Positions 11,500 to 23,194 of a stretch of 64,000 bases of DNA are shown here, piece after piece. This DNA is from Pyronema omphalodes. Taxonomy: Eukaryota; Ascomycota; Pezizomycetes; Pezizales; Pyronemataceae. The DNA lies in contig JAJJXM010000055.1 of NCBI GenBank assembly GCA_024516155.1, forward strand, positions 248,001 through 312,000. Reading direction: 5' to 3'. Each line of letters starts with the position of its first letter. Position 1 is the first letter of the stretch. The notes under the pieces are model-generated. The model did no database searches. It had not been told where the DNA came from and saw nothing but the letters and a program-made list of their open reading frames with translations. The translations under genes were made by a program, and so were the position numbers.

Positions 11500-13186
11500 A
11501 CAGGATGTCTATTCTACTTGTTGCATTAACATTTTATTTGAAGGCGGTGATTTAGGGAATTTTTCAAGAACATCTGGGTGTTATATCATGTCTTAGGAAC
11601 GAATCATGCGATGTTAACCATTATAGCGATTACACGAAGAAGCGAATGGGTGTTATTCTATGTCAATTTCTACTGTGTTAGTTACGATACTATTTAAGAT
11701 AGCATTCAAGAATAAATTAGAGCTAGGGCTCATACTCACGCGCATCAGTTCCGGTGGATAACTTCACTAGCCGCTTTCTCGCCCTTCCTTATGTGAAAAG
11801 ACTTAATTTTCCAAGTGATTGGGAATCCGGAAAGAGTCTGGAAGTATCTTAGAGCTCCCATCTTAATCCTTCTTCTCTTGAGGTTTCTCCGGCGTCTTTG
11901 TCCTAATCCGTGCTCGGTACGACTTGGCTCACAGGAAGTGAGAGTTTAGACCTATAGCAAAGTTCCATATTTACACTAATACCTTGCCATCGTTTGCTCC
12001 TAACTCCACCACTCCTCCGTATTATGTAATTCCACCATCCTCCACTTTTTACCTTCGTCGGAAAGGAGCGGAAATTCCAACTTACAAGCATATTATCAAT
12101 ATTGCGCGTCAGATTCTTTGCAATCTTCATCAGCAGGTATTACCCTATGCCCGACGTATTTCCTATATCCGAATTATGTATCTCCAGGCGGATGTATAGC
12201 GGCGTGTTGGCGATATCTCTAGATGAAACTGATGTGGAGTCCTGAATCGAGGATCAACCAAGAGGCCCGAGTGTCTGCTGATTGTTAATGCACGTAGGGA
12301 GATACAGAGCAATCTTTCTGGGGTAAACTATTCTCCGAGAAGGAGAGAGACAGCACTCAAAATCACCCTACATCTGCATACCGAGAGAATGTTCGTCGGC
12401 AGCCGTATCAACATATTTCTGCACCACAACGATTCTGAACTCCTATCGCCATTCCAAGTATAGTACGCCGACTAACCGTGCCGCATCCGTCTCTCGGGAT
12501 GCCCCACACTCGATACACGCGCGCTATGTATGGTGTCCAGCGACTGGCAGCGCGTACGATAGCTGCGGGATAGTAAACCTCATCTTCCGCAAATACTGAA
12601 AGGCCGAAGCTGTCGATGCAAAAATTGCACTGGACAGGCGTTTGTTAAATCCGAGTCGGTGCCGTCGGTCTTCAAGCGCATGTACAGCAGGGATAATGTG
12701 CGCGCCTCTAGAAACTTCCAACCTTCCAATTGTATCAGATTTAAGCTTGTAGGAAAAGCCACGAGCCGCTGTCAACCGGTGTGTTCCTAGCCCTACAACT
12801 CTATAGACTCCCTGCATGAATCATCCCGAGATACATTCCCTGCCGATAGAGCCGACAAACCTAACATACCCCTGCAAACTCCACATAGGACGGCATTTCC
12901 AATGATGCGCGTCCGTTAACTCCACGATGGTTATTACTAATAATCAAGTTTATTCTTTACAATCATTTCGGGCCCCCTGTTTTATGCATCGGAGAATAGC
13001 TTCGGCAGGAGCCGAGTTGAGCGGAGTTCCTACGAAGAGTGACGTGTAGTGGAGCCCGGATAACGCTCCGGGAGGAGTGGCGAGAATACCGAACGGAGTT
13101 CCGTGGGCATTTATAAAAGCTTTGCGCGCGCTGGAGAAAGTATTTTGATATTTTCAAGCAACAGCAAATCTACAACATAATACAAA
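11500..13186. other. Intergenic region before the alcohol dehydrogenase gene
   Basis: About 1.7 kb with only short, mutually overlapping frames. The last 250 bases include a G/C-rich stretch with GGAGT/CGGAG-like repeats and then the TATA box of the next gene. Confidence 0.5.
13112..13119 (+). promoter_or_regulatory. TATA box of the alcohol dehydrogenase gene
   Basis: A perfect TATAAAAG lies 75 bases upstream of the ATG at 13187, in a G/C-rich context, followed by a C/A-rich leader ending in ACAAAATG. Spacing and context suit a TATA-driven, inducible or strongly expressed gene. Confidence 0.6.
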
Positions 13187-14433
13187 ATGTCGGCTCCTAC
13201 TGAATACAAGTTCTCTGGATGGATGGGTCTCGACAGCGAGTCCTACAATGGAAAGCTCGTTGAGGGAGAGTACGAGGTCAAGCCTTTCGAGGAGAACGAT
13301 GTCGATATTAAGATTACCCACTGTGGAATTTGCGGTACGTTTTCACTTCCGTATTCCGAAAAACTTATTAAGCTCCAGCCTCTGGATAAACGAAGAATAA
13401 GGACTGATAATAAATAGGCTCCGACCTCCACACCCTCCGCTCTGGATGGGGACAGACTGCATACCCCTGTGTCGTCGGCCACGAAATCGTCGGTACCGCC
13501 GTGAAGGTTGGATCCAGCGTCAAGGGAATCAAGGTTGGAGACCGTGTTGGTGTTGGTGCTCAGAGCAGCTCTTGCCTCCAGGCCGACTGTGAGGAGTGCG
13601 CCGCAGGAGACGAGTCCTACGTCAGTTTCTCTTCTTATACGAAGTTTCACTTCTGGAAATAACTAACCAGTATTCAGTGCCCCCGCATCGTTGGAACCTA
13701 TGGATCTAAGCACAAGAGCGGCCACAAGTCTTTTGGAGGATACGCCGACTACGCCCGTGTTCCCTCCCACTTCGTCGTTCAGCTTTCTGATATCTCCCTC
13801 TCCAGCGAGGTCCTCGCCCCCATGATGTGTGGAGGTGTTACTGTCTACTCCCCTCTTGTACGCAACGGTTGCGGTCCCGGAAAGCGCGTTGGAATTGTTG
13901 GGCTCGGAGGTCTTGGACATTTCGGAGTTCTCTTCGCACGTGCACTTGGCGCTGACAAGGTCGTTGCCATCTCCCGCAAGGCCTCTAAGCGCGCTGACGC
14001 CCTCGCTATGGGTGCCGACCTTTACATCTCTACCGACGAGGACCCTGACTGGGCCAACACCCATGCCAAGAGCTTGGACTTGATTGTTTCCACTGTTTCT
14101 GGACCCAACATGCCTTTTGCTGGTTACCTTCAGCTCCTCAGAACCCACGGAGTCTTCATCCAGGTCGGAGCTCCTGAGGATAAGCTTCCTGCTATCAGCG
14201 CTTTCTCCTTGATTGGACGTGGATTGAAGGTCGGAGGATCTTTGATTGGATCCCCCAAGGAGATCAGAGATATGGTTGAGTTGGCAGACAAGAAGGGTGT
14301 CAAGTCCTGGGTCAACCTCTGGCCTTTAACCAAGGTCAACGAGGCCTTGATCAAGTTTGAGGAGGGAGCACCAAGATACAGATTTGTCTTGGTTAACGAA
14401 AAGCATGCCGACATGCCTGATGCGAGATTGTAA
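13187..14433 (+). CDS. NADP-dependent zinc alcohol dehydrogenase (cinnamyl alcohol dehydrogenase / Adh6 type)
   Basis: Three exons, 13187-13334, 13418-13620 and 13678-14433, give 368 aa; the introns (83 and 57 nt) have GTACGT and GTCAGT donors. The enzyme reduces aldehydes to alcohols with NADPH in the cytosol, as yeast Adh6/Adh7 do. Visible features are the catalytic-zinc segment HCGICGSDLH, GHEIVG, an intact structural-zinc set CLQADCEECAAGDESYC and the Rossmann motif GIVGLGGLGH. The overall length and the C-terminal RYRFVLVNE are typical of the family. Codon use resembles that of the ACH1-type gene (GGA for Gly), so expression is probably high. Substrate range cannot be read from the sequence. 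Confidence 0.93.
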
Positions 14434-15389
14434 AAAAAAGTTTAATGATTGTCGTTTGAAGTTTTAGAGATGTGAAAATTATGTTTTGGACGGTTTGGCG
14501 GACGGAGTTATGGGGGTTGATACCAAGATACCAAAGAATTTTAGTGTTTAAGAGATTAGTTAGTATAGAATAGAATACCACGCTGTTATTTGGCAGCATA
14601 TACAAGTTTGCAATACTCATTTGAAATCGCGATCAATATCCTGACCTGTGGTACTTATAGCGATGAAGTCGTGAGCAGGGTACGATAAATTAAAGTGCTG
14701 ACATCTACATTCCTCATGTGGACGTACAGTGGGGCCTGGAGTTGACCGAGCTGAACCGGACGATCAATCACAAAATCTCGGTGAGCTGAGGATTGAGTGA
14801 TGGAATATGTTCACTAATCGTGTGTATGGCGTACATGGTGTATAATCCCTGTTGTTTGCATGTGGTGCTGTAGGGTTCACTAATCCAAGCCGTGTTCTCC
14901 AAATCACTTCTGATCCTCACCTCCGCAGCTAAGGACATATGTACATACATACATAGAAGCAACAACGCCATAATAGGTGGCTTCCCAGGGTATCTACGAA
15001 AACTCCCCAGACGATAAAAGCGCCATCCCGCGGACCATTTTTTCGGGTAAATTCCTAATGTAGCGAAAAAAGGTGTGAAATGTAAAAATATCGCTTGTAA
15101 TTGTGAATAGAGGGCCTTATTGTAGTATGCGCAGATTTCTGAGCTGCTTTTGTAACTTTGCTTTCATATTTTTTTTTTTTTTTTTTTTTGGTGGTTGTGA
15201 TTTTTCGTTGTGGCACTGCAGGCACTGCGGGCTCGAAGCTTAGCTAACACGGTCATCACGGTCATCACGGTCGTCACGGTCGTCACCATCTCCACCTACA
15301 TATATGTAGCTTCGCTCCACGCTAACATCACTAACCCCGCCCTTGTCGCTCATCAACTACATAGTACATACAATAAACAACATCACGAT
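14434..15389. other. Intergenic region with a poly-T tract and a 9-bp repeat
   Basis: No gene is visible. A run of about 19 T residues lies at 15171-15189, and 15246-15290 holds imperfect tandem copies of a 9-base unit ACGGTCATC/ACGGTCGTC. These lie just upstream of the next gene and could belong to its promoter or to the end of the putative transposon. Confidence 0.5.
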
Positions 15390-16628
15390 ATGTCTTCTAA
15401 GCGCAAAGAAACAGTAAGGAAACCTTATCAAAACTAGGAAATTCTTAACCTTAGCTTTTATTTTTCGTACAGGAAATTAGCGATAGCCAACAACCTTGGA
15501 TGGAGAACAGGGGGTTTATTACCTTCCATTGCGACACTCCGCAGGTTATGTTACAACCTGCTCTGTCATCTGTTAGCCGAGCCCCGTTCGCTTTTACGTC
15601 ACCTACACCTGCGTCACCTGCGTCATCTGCTTTTCCTACCGCTACTGGGCAGCTGTCTATTATTCCTGTTGATCCGGCTTGTCCTGAGCCTAAGAAGATT
15701 AAGAAGGGTGGCAGGCTTTCGGGATCGCAGAATTTTAAGGATGCAGACAAGAAGCGGGCTTTTGCTGTGATTAGAAAAATTTTACCCTGCGGTAGTGACA
15801 TGACCATGTGGGAAGAGGTTGCTAGGCAATACTCTAAGGAGGCAAAGGAGCATGGTAGGAAGGAGCGGGATGCAGGTTTTTTAAAGAGGTTTTTTATGGG
15901 GAAGATTAAGGAAGGCAAGGGGAAGTCAACTGGGAGTTTGAATATTCCCTGGGATGTTGCGGAGGCACGCGATATTCGAGCGGGAATAGAAGGTGATATT
16001 CATATGGGCTCTCCCAACGATGCTACGGTTGAATCGGCTAGCGAATGGGAGGAAGATAGGGATGATGATGATGGAGAAGACCTAGATGATGCTGAAGATG
16101 ATGGGCTGGAGAACGATTCGGAAACACAACACACAGGCCGGTTGAATGGTAGTATGGTATTTTCTCCTCAAGAGCTTCCTCGGAACCGTTGTCGATTCTA
16201 ATCATTGTGTCGTATACTAGATGCCTATCCTCAAGATGCCGAAAACCACTGCGACCCGCAGCGTGAGTCCTGTAAAGGTCAAAATGTTGATGGAACAATC
16301 ATCTCGACAAACAGATAATGACGAAATTTGTTCAAAGGCTTCACTATTGTTGGACAAAATGATGGCAGAATTTGGTGGAGAAGGCTCGGCGGGTGGTGAT
16401 TCGGCACTTGAGAGAGCCGAGGCACGGTATGAAAAGTTGGAAAAAAGGTACGAGAAGTTAGAAGAAAGGATGGAAAAATTGGAGCACAATTATGAGAAAT
16501 TGCGGGATGAGAATGCGGTGTTGGTGCGGGAGAACATGGAGTTGAAAGTTAAGGTTTTGCTGCTTGAAGCGGAGAGGGGAAAACCAGCGGAGAGTGGATG
16601 CTCGGGTCTCTTTACTCAAACTCTATAA
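15390..16628 (+). CDS. DUF6818-like domain plus coiled-coil protein, probable transposon accessory gene
   Basis: Three exons, 15390-15413, 15473-16156 and 16221-16628, give 371 aa. The first exon codes only eight residues (MSSKRKET). Donors are GTAAGG and GTATTT; acceptors are ACAG and CTAG; all joins keep frame. Residues about 85-160 read ILPCGSDMTMWEEVARQY, then a charged Arg/Lys stretch, then KSTGSLNIPWDVAEARDI. This pattern (LP-G, W--VA--Y, LKR-F, K-TG, P--V--A) resembles my memory of DUF6818/Myb-like domains found in fungal and oomycete repeat-associated genes. An acidic Asp/Glu run follows at about 185-210, and then a strong heptad coiled coil (YEKLEKRYEKLEERMEKLE). The stop lies only about 20 bases from the stop of a degraded transposase on the other strand. 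The family call is moderate; the exon structure is well supported. Confidence 0.7.
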
Positions 16629-17149
16629 AGACTTTAATCCTTTATCTCTACGGTACAAAATTATAAAATCTGCGGATTCTGTCGTTCTTCTTGACGTCCC
16701 GGAGTAACTTTCCAAGCACCGTGTAATCACCCGCGCTTTTCCAAACACCTTCATAGACAGTCTTTATCTGATTAATACCCTCTAAGCGTGTCCTTACGTT
16801 ATGAAGTCTGCAACATATTTCCAACAATCGCTGTCTATATAATGAATCATCCGAGGGCATCGGCAACTTTAACCTACCAAATGAACCTTATACTCAAACT
16901 CTACAAAGACTTTAATCCTTTATCTCTATGGTACAAAATTATAAGATCTGCGGATTCTGTCGTTTTTCTTGACGTCCCGTAGTAACTCTCCAAGAACCGT
17001 GTAATCACCCGCGCTTTTCCAAACACCGTCATAAACAGTCTTTATCCGATTAATACCCTCTAAGCGTATGAAGTCTGCAACATATTTTCAACAATCGCCG
17101 TCTATATAACGAATCATCTAAGGGCATCGGCAACTTTAAATGAGCCTTA
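16613..17149. repeat. Tandem direct repeat, two copies of about 270 bp
   Basis: Copy 1 spans 16613-16890 (278 bp) and copy 2 spans 16891-17149 (259 bp). They run head to tail with high identity; copy 2 differs mainly by deletions of about 10 and 8 bases. Copy 1 includes the last five codons of the upstream coiled-coil gene, so the duplicated unit begins inside that gene. Both copies contain, on the minus strand, the same transposase 3' end. Confidence 0.9.
16648..16866 (-). pseudogene. Transposase C-terminal fragment, PIF/Harbinger (HARBI1-like DDE) type
   Basis: A minus-strand fragment of about 70 codons reads CCRLHNVRTRLEGINQIKTVY and then a charged tail ending in RRFYNFVP and a stop. The motif RLHN-R-R--GI-QI-TVY is one I associate with the C-terminus of fungal DDE_Tnp_4/HARBI1-like transposases. 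Everything upstream (the catalytic Asp/Asp/Glu part) is missing: the copy is cut at the repeat boundary near 16890. The second repeat copy carries the same fragment at about 16925-17125 but lost about 10 bases, so its frame is broken. It is a relic and not functional. Confidence 0.55.
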
Positions 17150-18911
17150 CAAACACCTCATCCCCACTCCGCTGCTTACCTCGCTGACACAAGTTGATCA
17201 CAGAAGGAACCGAAGGAACCGAAGGAACCGAAGGAACCGAAGGAAAGGAAATTCGACAACCCGACAACTCGACAACCCGACAACCCGACAACTCAACACG
17301 ATCAGTAGGCTGTAGCTGAATAACCCTTTGAATAATCCTTAAAATTTAATTCTGGCGGGGTGTGGATTCGCCCTTAAATCTCTATCAATGCGGTACATGT
17401 ATCCCCAATGACCCAGTATACGCAGCCAGCCGGTGTACATAGGTACATATGTACATACATACATCCCATCCAGCAGTTTAGAAAAGAGACTTCTATGTAT
17501 ATACATCCAAACAGCTACATCATACCAACTTTGGCGCGTCGCCGCGTCTCAGCATACCCTCGTTGATTTTTATTTCGGCGCTGTGTATACAATGCGGTAT
17601 GTGAGTCTGTGAGTCTGTGAGTCTTATGTACATACATAGCTTCTTTGGGATGAGATAAACTAATTATGCTTATACGCTTATACGTGCGTTTGAGACTCTG
17701 AGAAGACCCCACCCTGGCGAGTGTAGTGAGTTGAACTCTGGGGACTGCAGCCTGCGGGCCGCTGGAAACTGTTTGATTCTTGCATTTTATGTTGGATTCT
17801 TGCATTTCGAGGTTTGCAGTTTTCCTTGGACATCCCGGGAAGCCACCCACTACCCCCCCCTCGTTCCAGAGGACCCGAGCTGCGGCTTTTTTTTTGGAAA
17901 GTTTGAAAGTAAAGGGGGGCTGGTTGTTGATATTGGTAGATATTTGTAGATATATACCCATACCCGTAAGGACCGGGATGACTTGGATGTCGAAGGTATG
18001 GTACCATACGTGATGTCGTAGGCGGAGTGGTTATAGATTGTGGGGTTATGCCAAGGGGCTGAGGGGTTGTGATAGAAGGGGGGAGTATGTAGAACGGGGG
18101 ATAGAAGGGTAAGGGGTTGCAACTTGCATAGTGGATCACTCGGATTCCAGGCTGGCTTCTGAAGGTTATCAGGCGGAGTAGACATAAGGAGTGAAATTCA
18201 TAAATGTTAGACTAGGGATACAGTAACTTTTCCCATTACTTGCGTATTGGGATACCGGTAGCGATGACTGGTGGAGTACAATAACGCTCTTATGGACGTG
18301 TGGTTAAAGGTGCTTTGGCGACTGGTTTAAAGTTTTCACCTCGTAAAATCGGACTGCATGTCGGAGGTGTATATCTCTATAATCGTAGTGTTTGTTTGAG
18401 ATACCATTTTGCTTGAATGATGCGTCCTTGCGTCAGACTAGTTTCTGGCCCGGTTTACTTTAACGCTAGGGAATTACATGATGATGTTATCCTCAAGCCT
18501 ATCCTCTCAATTTCATCACTAACTCTCATCTCCAACTCGTAAAGATGTTTTCAAACTCTGTCAACCGCAAAGTTTCCGGCATCTCCGAATATCCACACGG
18601 GCTCTTAACTGCGAAATTTGCCAAAGCATGAAGACCCTCCATAGTCTCCGAGAAGTATTTCAATATCTTCTTCCCCTACAGAAAGGACTACATTTTTCTC
18701 TTTTTAATAGAATCAAACTCCAAATATACGCAAAATATTTCCGCGAAAAGTTTATCCCAGCGGAGAGGTTTTGTTGCTGTATGCGAATACTTTACGAGTG
18801 ATACACTATGTATCACCATCACGTAACTAAAATTCAACACTATGCTTCATCCCATAACTTTAAACCGTCTCCATATTTCCAATTTCCAATATTCCCCAGC
18901 TGTTCAAAGTA
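17150..18911. other. Intergenic region with short minisatellites
   Basis: At 17204-17245 a GGAACCGAA unit is repeated about four times, followed at 17250-17297 by tandem copies of an ACCCGACAA/ACTCGACAA unit. A GTGAGTCT repeat lies near 17600. Open frames here on both strands (17.5-18.2 kb) overlap one another and show no coding character. No gene is called. Confidence 0.5.
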
Positions 18912-19909
18912 TTACTCCGGTGTCTGGTATTCACTAACGAAATAATTCCCCGCAACCGGATCTTCTCCATAATCGGATCGGTCAACATTAGCCAAGTTCC
19001 AACTGCCATCCCATCAAATAAAAAGAACTCACCTCCCAACCCAGTTCTCTCCGCAAACTCAGCTAATTGGAAATTCGTCCGGTTATTTAAATCCAAAAAA
19101 CTAATATCGAGCTTCTTCGGCTGCTTGTATAAGAAGAATATATACCGATGTTCACCGCTTCCTGCTGTATCATATATCAGCTATTAACATCCCTTCAGGT
19201 ACCATCTTAACTAGCAATAGGATGGACAAACTGGATACACTGGATACACTGAACGAATGGGATGAAAAAGATGAAAAAGATACTCACAAGGAGGATTAGG
19301 ACCACAATACTCATTAACAGCCGCAGTAAAATTCTTCAACAAGCCCGTTTTACGATCAATTTTCAGATCTCGGGCTAGGTAATGACGGATTGAGCGGCGG
19401 ATAGGGTTTTGGCGGCTGGGTGCGTCGGGGTCTATGATGACTCCGAGATAATATCCTCCTGCTTGGTACTGGTGGTTGTTATGGCTATGGCTGATTGTTA
19501 TAGTGGGTGGGATTTGTGCATCTGGATTGGTTGGTATATAGATAGTGATTAGCTACTAGCGGACAGGTAGGAATTATAATTTATGGATCCAGGACTCCAG
19601 GACTCCAGGGATTCGGGGATTCGGGGATATGGGGTTATGGGTTATGATTGATGGATATAAAATAGATAGATAGATACCGTTTCGTTTAATTCTAGTCCCT
19701 GGTTTAGAAATAACAGCGGAACTTCCATTGGCGTAGTTAAAGGTTAGAGTTGCCTTTGCTAACGGATTAAAGCGCGGGATTATGTGAGGGACTATTGAGT
19801 CGGATATAAAGGCTGCTTTGATAGAGGCTAAGTCGATATGGCTAGGGATGGAGTGGCTGAAAATGGGGGAAAATAAGAGAAGTAGTGGGAAGATATGTTG
19901 TAACATCAT
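18912..19909 (-). CDS. Secreted phosphatidylethanolamine-binding (PEBP-like) protein
   Basis: Four exons on the minus strand, 19909-19678, 19521-19288, 19164-19033 and 18961-18912, give 215 aa. The start (MMLQHIFPLLLLFSPIFSHS) is a clear signal peptide, so the protein is probably extracellular or vacuolar. PEBP hallmarks are ATLTFNYANG (about 50-60), the ligand-site motif GVIIDPDAPSR, GEHRYIFFLYKQ and the C-terminal DPVAGNYFVSEY. This family binds phospholipids or small ligands; in yeast Tfs1 inhibits carboxypeptidase Y, but a role cannot be assigned here. Introns 1-3 have GTATCT, GTGAGT and GTGAGT donors. The last acceptor is the less common AAG. If intron 3 is not removed, the frame still reads on for about 60 extra codons, which would replace the conserved C-terminus. 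Confidence 0.88.
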
Positions 19910-21106
19910 GAAAACCAGAGGGTACGTAGTAGTTGTTGGTATTTTTGTATGCGCTCGTTGTGGGCTTGTGGAATTTAAATACTTTTCGTCTACGATATTT
20001 TCGGAAGTATGGGGATCTCGGGAATGCGGGGATGCGGGGATGCACCTGCATGATATCGGGAATCTAGAGAATCGGTGTAAATTGTTACATGATAAGAGCC
20101 GAGATCAAACATGCCTTGGATCTTGAGATATCAATTGCATGTGTATAAAGTACTGGGAATCAGAGACGGAGTCAATTCGGTAATCCTTGTATATGATCTT
20201 GTGGCACGGTGTGTAGGGATAAAAAGTTTATTCGTCATTTGTTATTGATGATCGCGCTTTACTGGTATCATCTGATAATAAAAAGTTTAGTAAAGAAGTA
20301 CAATCGTAGATATTATTTCGTTCTTGTATAGCAGCTAGAAAGGCTTCTATTTCGGCCGTTCTTCTCGGCCCTTCTTTAGATATGGGAAGTTGATTGCCGT
20401 AAAAACTTCAACCATTTTATTACTTCTTTTCGCGCGATATCATCAAGTTGTGTACGGTGTGTAACGATGCCACTTATGTCTGCCCCGCCGCTTTCGACAA
20501 TCCCGAGAAGCTCTGACCAATGTAGTAAACCACCAGCAGTCTGTGTGATTATTTTAAACCATTTTGAGAACCTATACTTCTTTGCCGGTATATTACCATA
20601 GCCTATAAGTCTTATTCCACGTTGTATAAAAGATCTGACGTTAAAATAGTCATAACCAATCAACGGGTCGGAAAACATGTCGAAAACTATCAGGAGATCT
20701 CCCATAAATTCAACGAACTAGCTTCATTTAGAAGCTCATCCATCTTTTCTCGCGTCATTTACAGGTTCAATTAAGTCAGCCCAACCCTTAGGATATCCTC
20801 CCCTTTACGCCTCGATACTACTACGGTCAATACCTACTGGAACTCTTTCATGTATTCCTAGTGTGATCTGGTTATCTACCACGTCATATAGGTCCGACTG
20901 GATCTATGGATCCAGTTATCCAAGAGGAGCTACGGTAAAGTAATGCCTATTTCTTTTACATATGCAGATATCAGTCAAACTTCACAACAAATCACTCATC
21001 TGCAAAGTTCTCACAAAACGAGTCAAGTTTTTATCCCTCCCATAGACATAATAAGCACCTCTATTATATTGCCTCTTCTACTATCCGGATATATTTATTA
21101 AATTCT
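19910..21106. other. Intergenic region with a possible ORF remnant
   Basis: The region holds one 109-codon minus-strand frame (20376-20705, ATG-started) of mixed composition, including GGLLHWSELLGIVESGGAD, which has no recognisable family and no splice-supported extension. It may be a remnant or a lineage-specific small gene. The rest is A/T-rich and featureless. Confidence 0.4.
20376..20705 (-). CDS. Short hypothetical protein, doubtful
   Basis: A 109-aa frame beginning MGDLLIVFDMFSDPLIGYDY with balanced composition and no low-complexity bias. I recognise no domain. No upstream intron or coding extension is convincing, and A/T-rich spacers lie on both sides. It could be a small real gene, an exon of a decayed gene, or chance. 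Confidence 0.22.
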   Translation of the reverse strand: MGDLLIVFDMFSDPLIGYDYFNVRSFIQRGIRLIGYGNIPAKKYRFSKWFKIITQTAGGLLHWSELLGIVESGGADISGIVTHRTQLDDIARKEVIKWLKFLRQSTSHI

Positions 21107-22478
21107 TTAATCACTGTCATCCATCAACTCCGCCAGCTCCGCCTCCTCCTCAGCCGTCAACAACCCCTCCTCCTTGACCTCTTCCTTCTCCTCGACAACC
21201 CCCTCCTTCCTCTTTCTCGCCTCCTCAATGGCCACCTTAACATCCTCCGGCTTCACACTCCATCTTCTCACCGTGCAATCAATCCCCACACTAACCAACC
21301 AAGACCCGACCACCGCCAACGCCGTAACCTCATCCGCATGACCCTCAAACGTATGCACCAGATTACCATTACTTACATCCCACAACCTAACCTCCTCATC
21401 TCTACAACCCGTGGCAACCCACAATCCATTATTACACAACACCACATCATTAACATAATCCCTATGAGTCAACATCGTATCCGTTCTTTCACCCGGTTTC
21501 TTCCCCTCCGCCACATCAATTCTCCTCGCCGTCCCATCCGCACTCGCAGCCCACAAGTCTCCATCCTCCCCCAAGAAACGGAGCGCATGCACACTAGTCT
21601 CGCACTCAAGTAACACATCGACCTCTTCCGCAGCAGCTGGGTTATTATACGGAATCTGCCATTTTCGGATCTCACGTTCAGAACCACCCGCAAAGACAAC
21701 AGCAGCTACATCATCGGTAGCATTAGGATCTAAAGCCATGGTTCCGATGGCTCGTGTGTGGCCCTTTAAGGTGGCGATTCGATCTCCTGTAATAGGGTTC
21801 CAGACTATGATGTTGGCATCGGAGGAGCCGGAGAGGAGAAGACCACCGCTGGGTGTGGGGATGTATAAGAGCGACTTGACGAAATCCGCATGTCCTTTGA
21901 ATTCGGCGATAACTTCCCGGGTGGAAATGTTCCAGGCGAGGATACGTTTTTCCCAGGCACCGGCGAAGAGGGTGGTTCCGTCGGGGGAGAGTGCGAGGCA
22001 GGTACAGGGGGTGTTGAAGCCGCGGAAGAGGGCAGCTTTGGTGTTGTTGTTCTAGTATTATTCATCAATGTTAGCTATGAGTTCTATAGGTTTCCGCCCT
22101 ATTGATTCCTTTGGGTTTCCTTCCGTCCATCACCACCGTTGCAGGAGCTGTGATGAAGCTGGGAGCTGGAGATAGACGAAGCTATGGTGCATACCTCAAG
22201 GTCAACAAGTCTAATCACACCACAACTCTCGGCAATAAAAACATGATTCTTCTTATGCAGTGCAGGTAGTAAAGCGAGAATCTTAGAAGAAGCTTTTAAA
22301 GGTTCTCCAAAGGTGTTATTGGCCTTTGCAGCGCGTCTTGCACGGGTTGCTTCTGAGGCACTTTTCAGGATTCAAGTTAGCTACTGCTATGCTGATAGCT
22401 TGTGGAGGTTTTAGGTATGGGTTAGGATTATACGAACTCAGTCTGAAAGAAGTGGCCGGGGTCGGCGGATTGAGACAT
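21107..22478 (-). CDS. WD40-repeat protein with acidic C-terminal tail
   Basis: Three exons on the minus strand, 22478-22438, 22360-22195 and 22051-21107, give 383 aa. The introns are 77 and 143 nt. The first donor is read as GTTCGT because this is the only join that keeps frame; the acceptor AAAAG is not ideal, so exon 1 is the least certain part. At least five WD repeats are visible, e.g. GHADFVKSLLYIPTPSGG.., HRDYVNDVVLCNNGLW.. and GHADEVTALAVVGSWLVS, each ending in a VRLWD-like strand; with the less clear N-terminal blades this could form one seven-bladed propeller. The last 50 residues are a Lys/Glu-rich helix ending in AELAELMDDSD. WD40 proteins are scaffolds; the complex this one serves cannot be told. 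The gene is transcribed in the same direction as PDH E1-alpha. Confidence 0.82.
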
Positions 22479-23194
22479 GGCGGTGGTGATAGATGGTGAT
22501 GTGGGGTATCGCGGGGGAGATGACACGGGTGAAGGAACTGGAGCTCCCTGTGTAACGTGGCGCGTTCGGCGCTTGCGTGTGTAACGGAAGGGTTTACTCT
22601 AAATTCATGATCCCTGCAAGAAAGCTCGACACGGACGGACTGAACTGACTGGGGAATCGGTCGAGGAAGCTCACCGAAGACCCCACCGAAAGAGAGGCCG
22701 GAGATAGCAGGCGGGGATCAGCGCGGGGCGGGAACTCCGGTAACGTCTGTCTCACTACCTAGGTTTCCGGTAACGGCGATGATTCAGGCAGAAAGCAAAA
22801 AGAATGTTTGTTCATCTCATCTTGAAGTAGAAGCAGAAAACCCCACATCGTACCTGATGCGTGATTTATGGATGACGAGTTCAACTGTCTAAATTACATT
22901 GAGTATTCATCATCATAGCTTTATCCCAATGACCCATACTAAAAACAACCCAACCAAAAACAAAGAAAAGCAAAAGACAGCACATGATAACAAGAGAAAT
23001 AAAAAGTTCCGATATATGAACAAATATCGGATCCAAAGAAAGCATTTAATATACTGATATCCCCCACTTCATCCCACCCCGACTCCGTTCCTCTAAACTC
23101 CTCTTCTGCATAACCTAGCTACCCCGACATATTTAGTCCAGAATTAATCCGGATATGTCGAAGCGCTTCATTTCCCCACCACCCCACTACTAGT
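22479..23194. other. Intergenic region between WD40 and PDH E1-alpha genes
   Basis: About 0.7 kb. The right part is the 3' flank of the PDH gene and is A-rich; the left part should contain the WD40 gene promoter. No further gene is visible. Confidence 0.5.

Noticed and set aside
19003..19032. 30-nt microintron in the PEBP gene
   Set aside because: Considered because skipping it gives a family-like segment, but a 71-nt intron ending in AAG restores a better match (DPVAGNYF) with a proper branch point.
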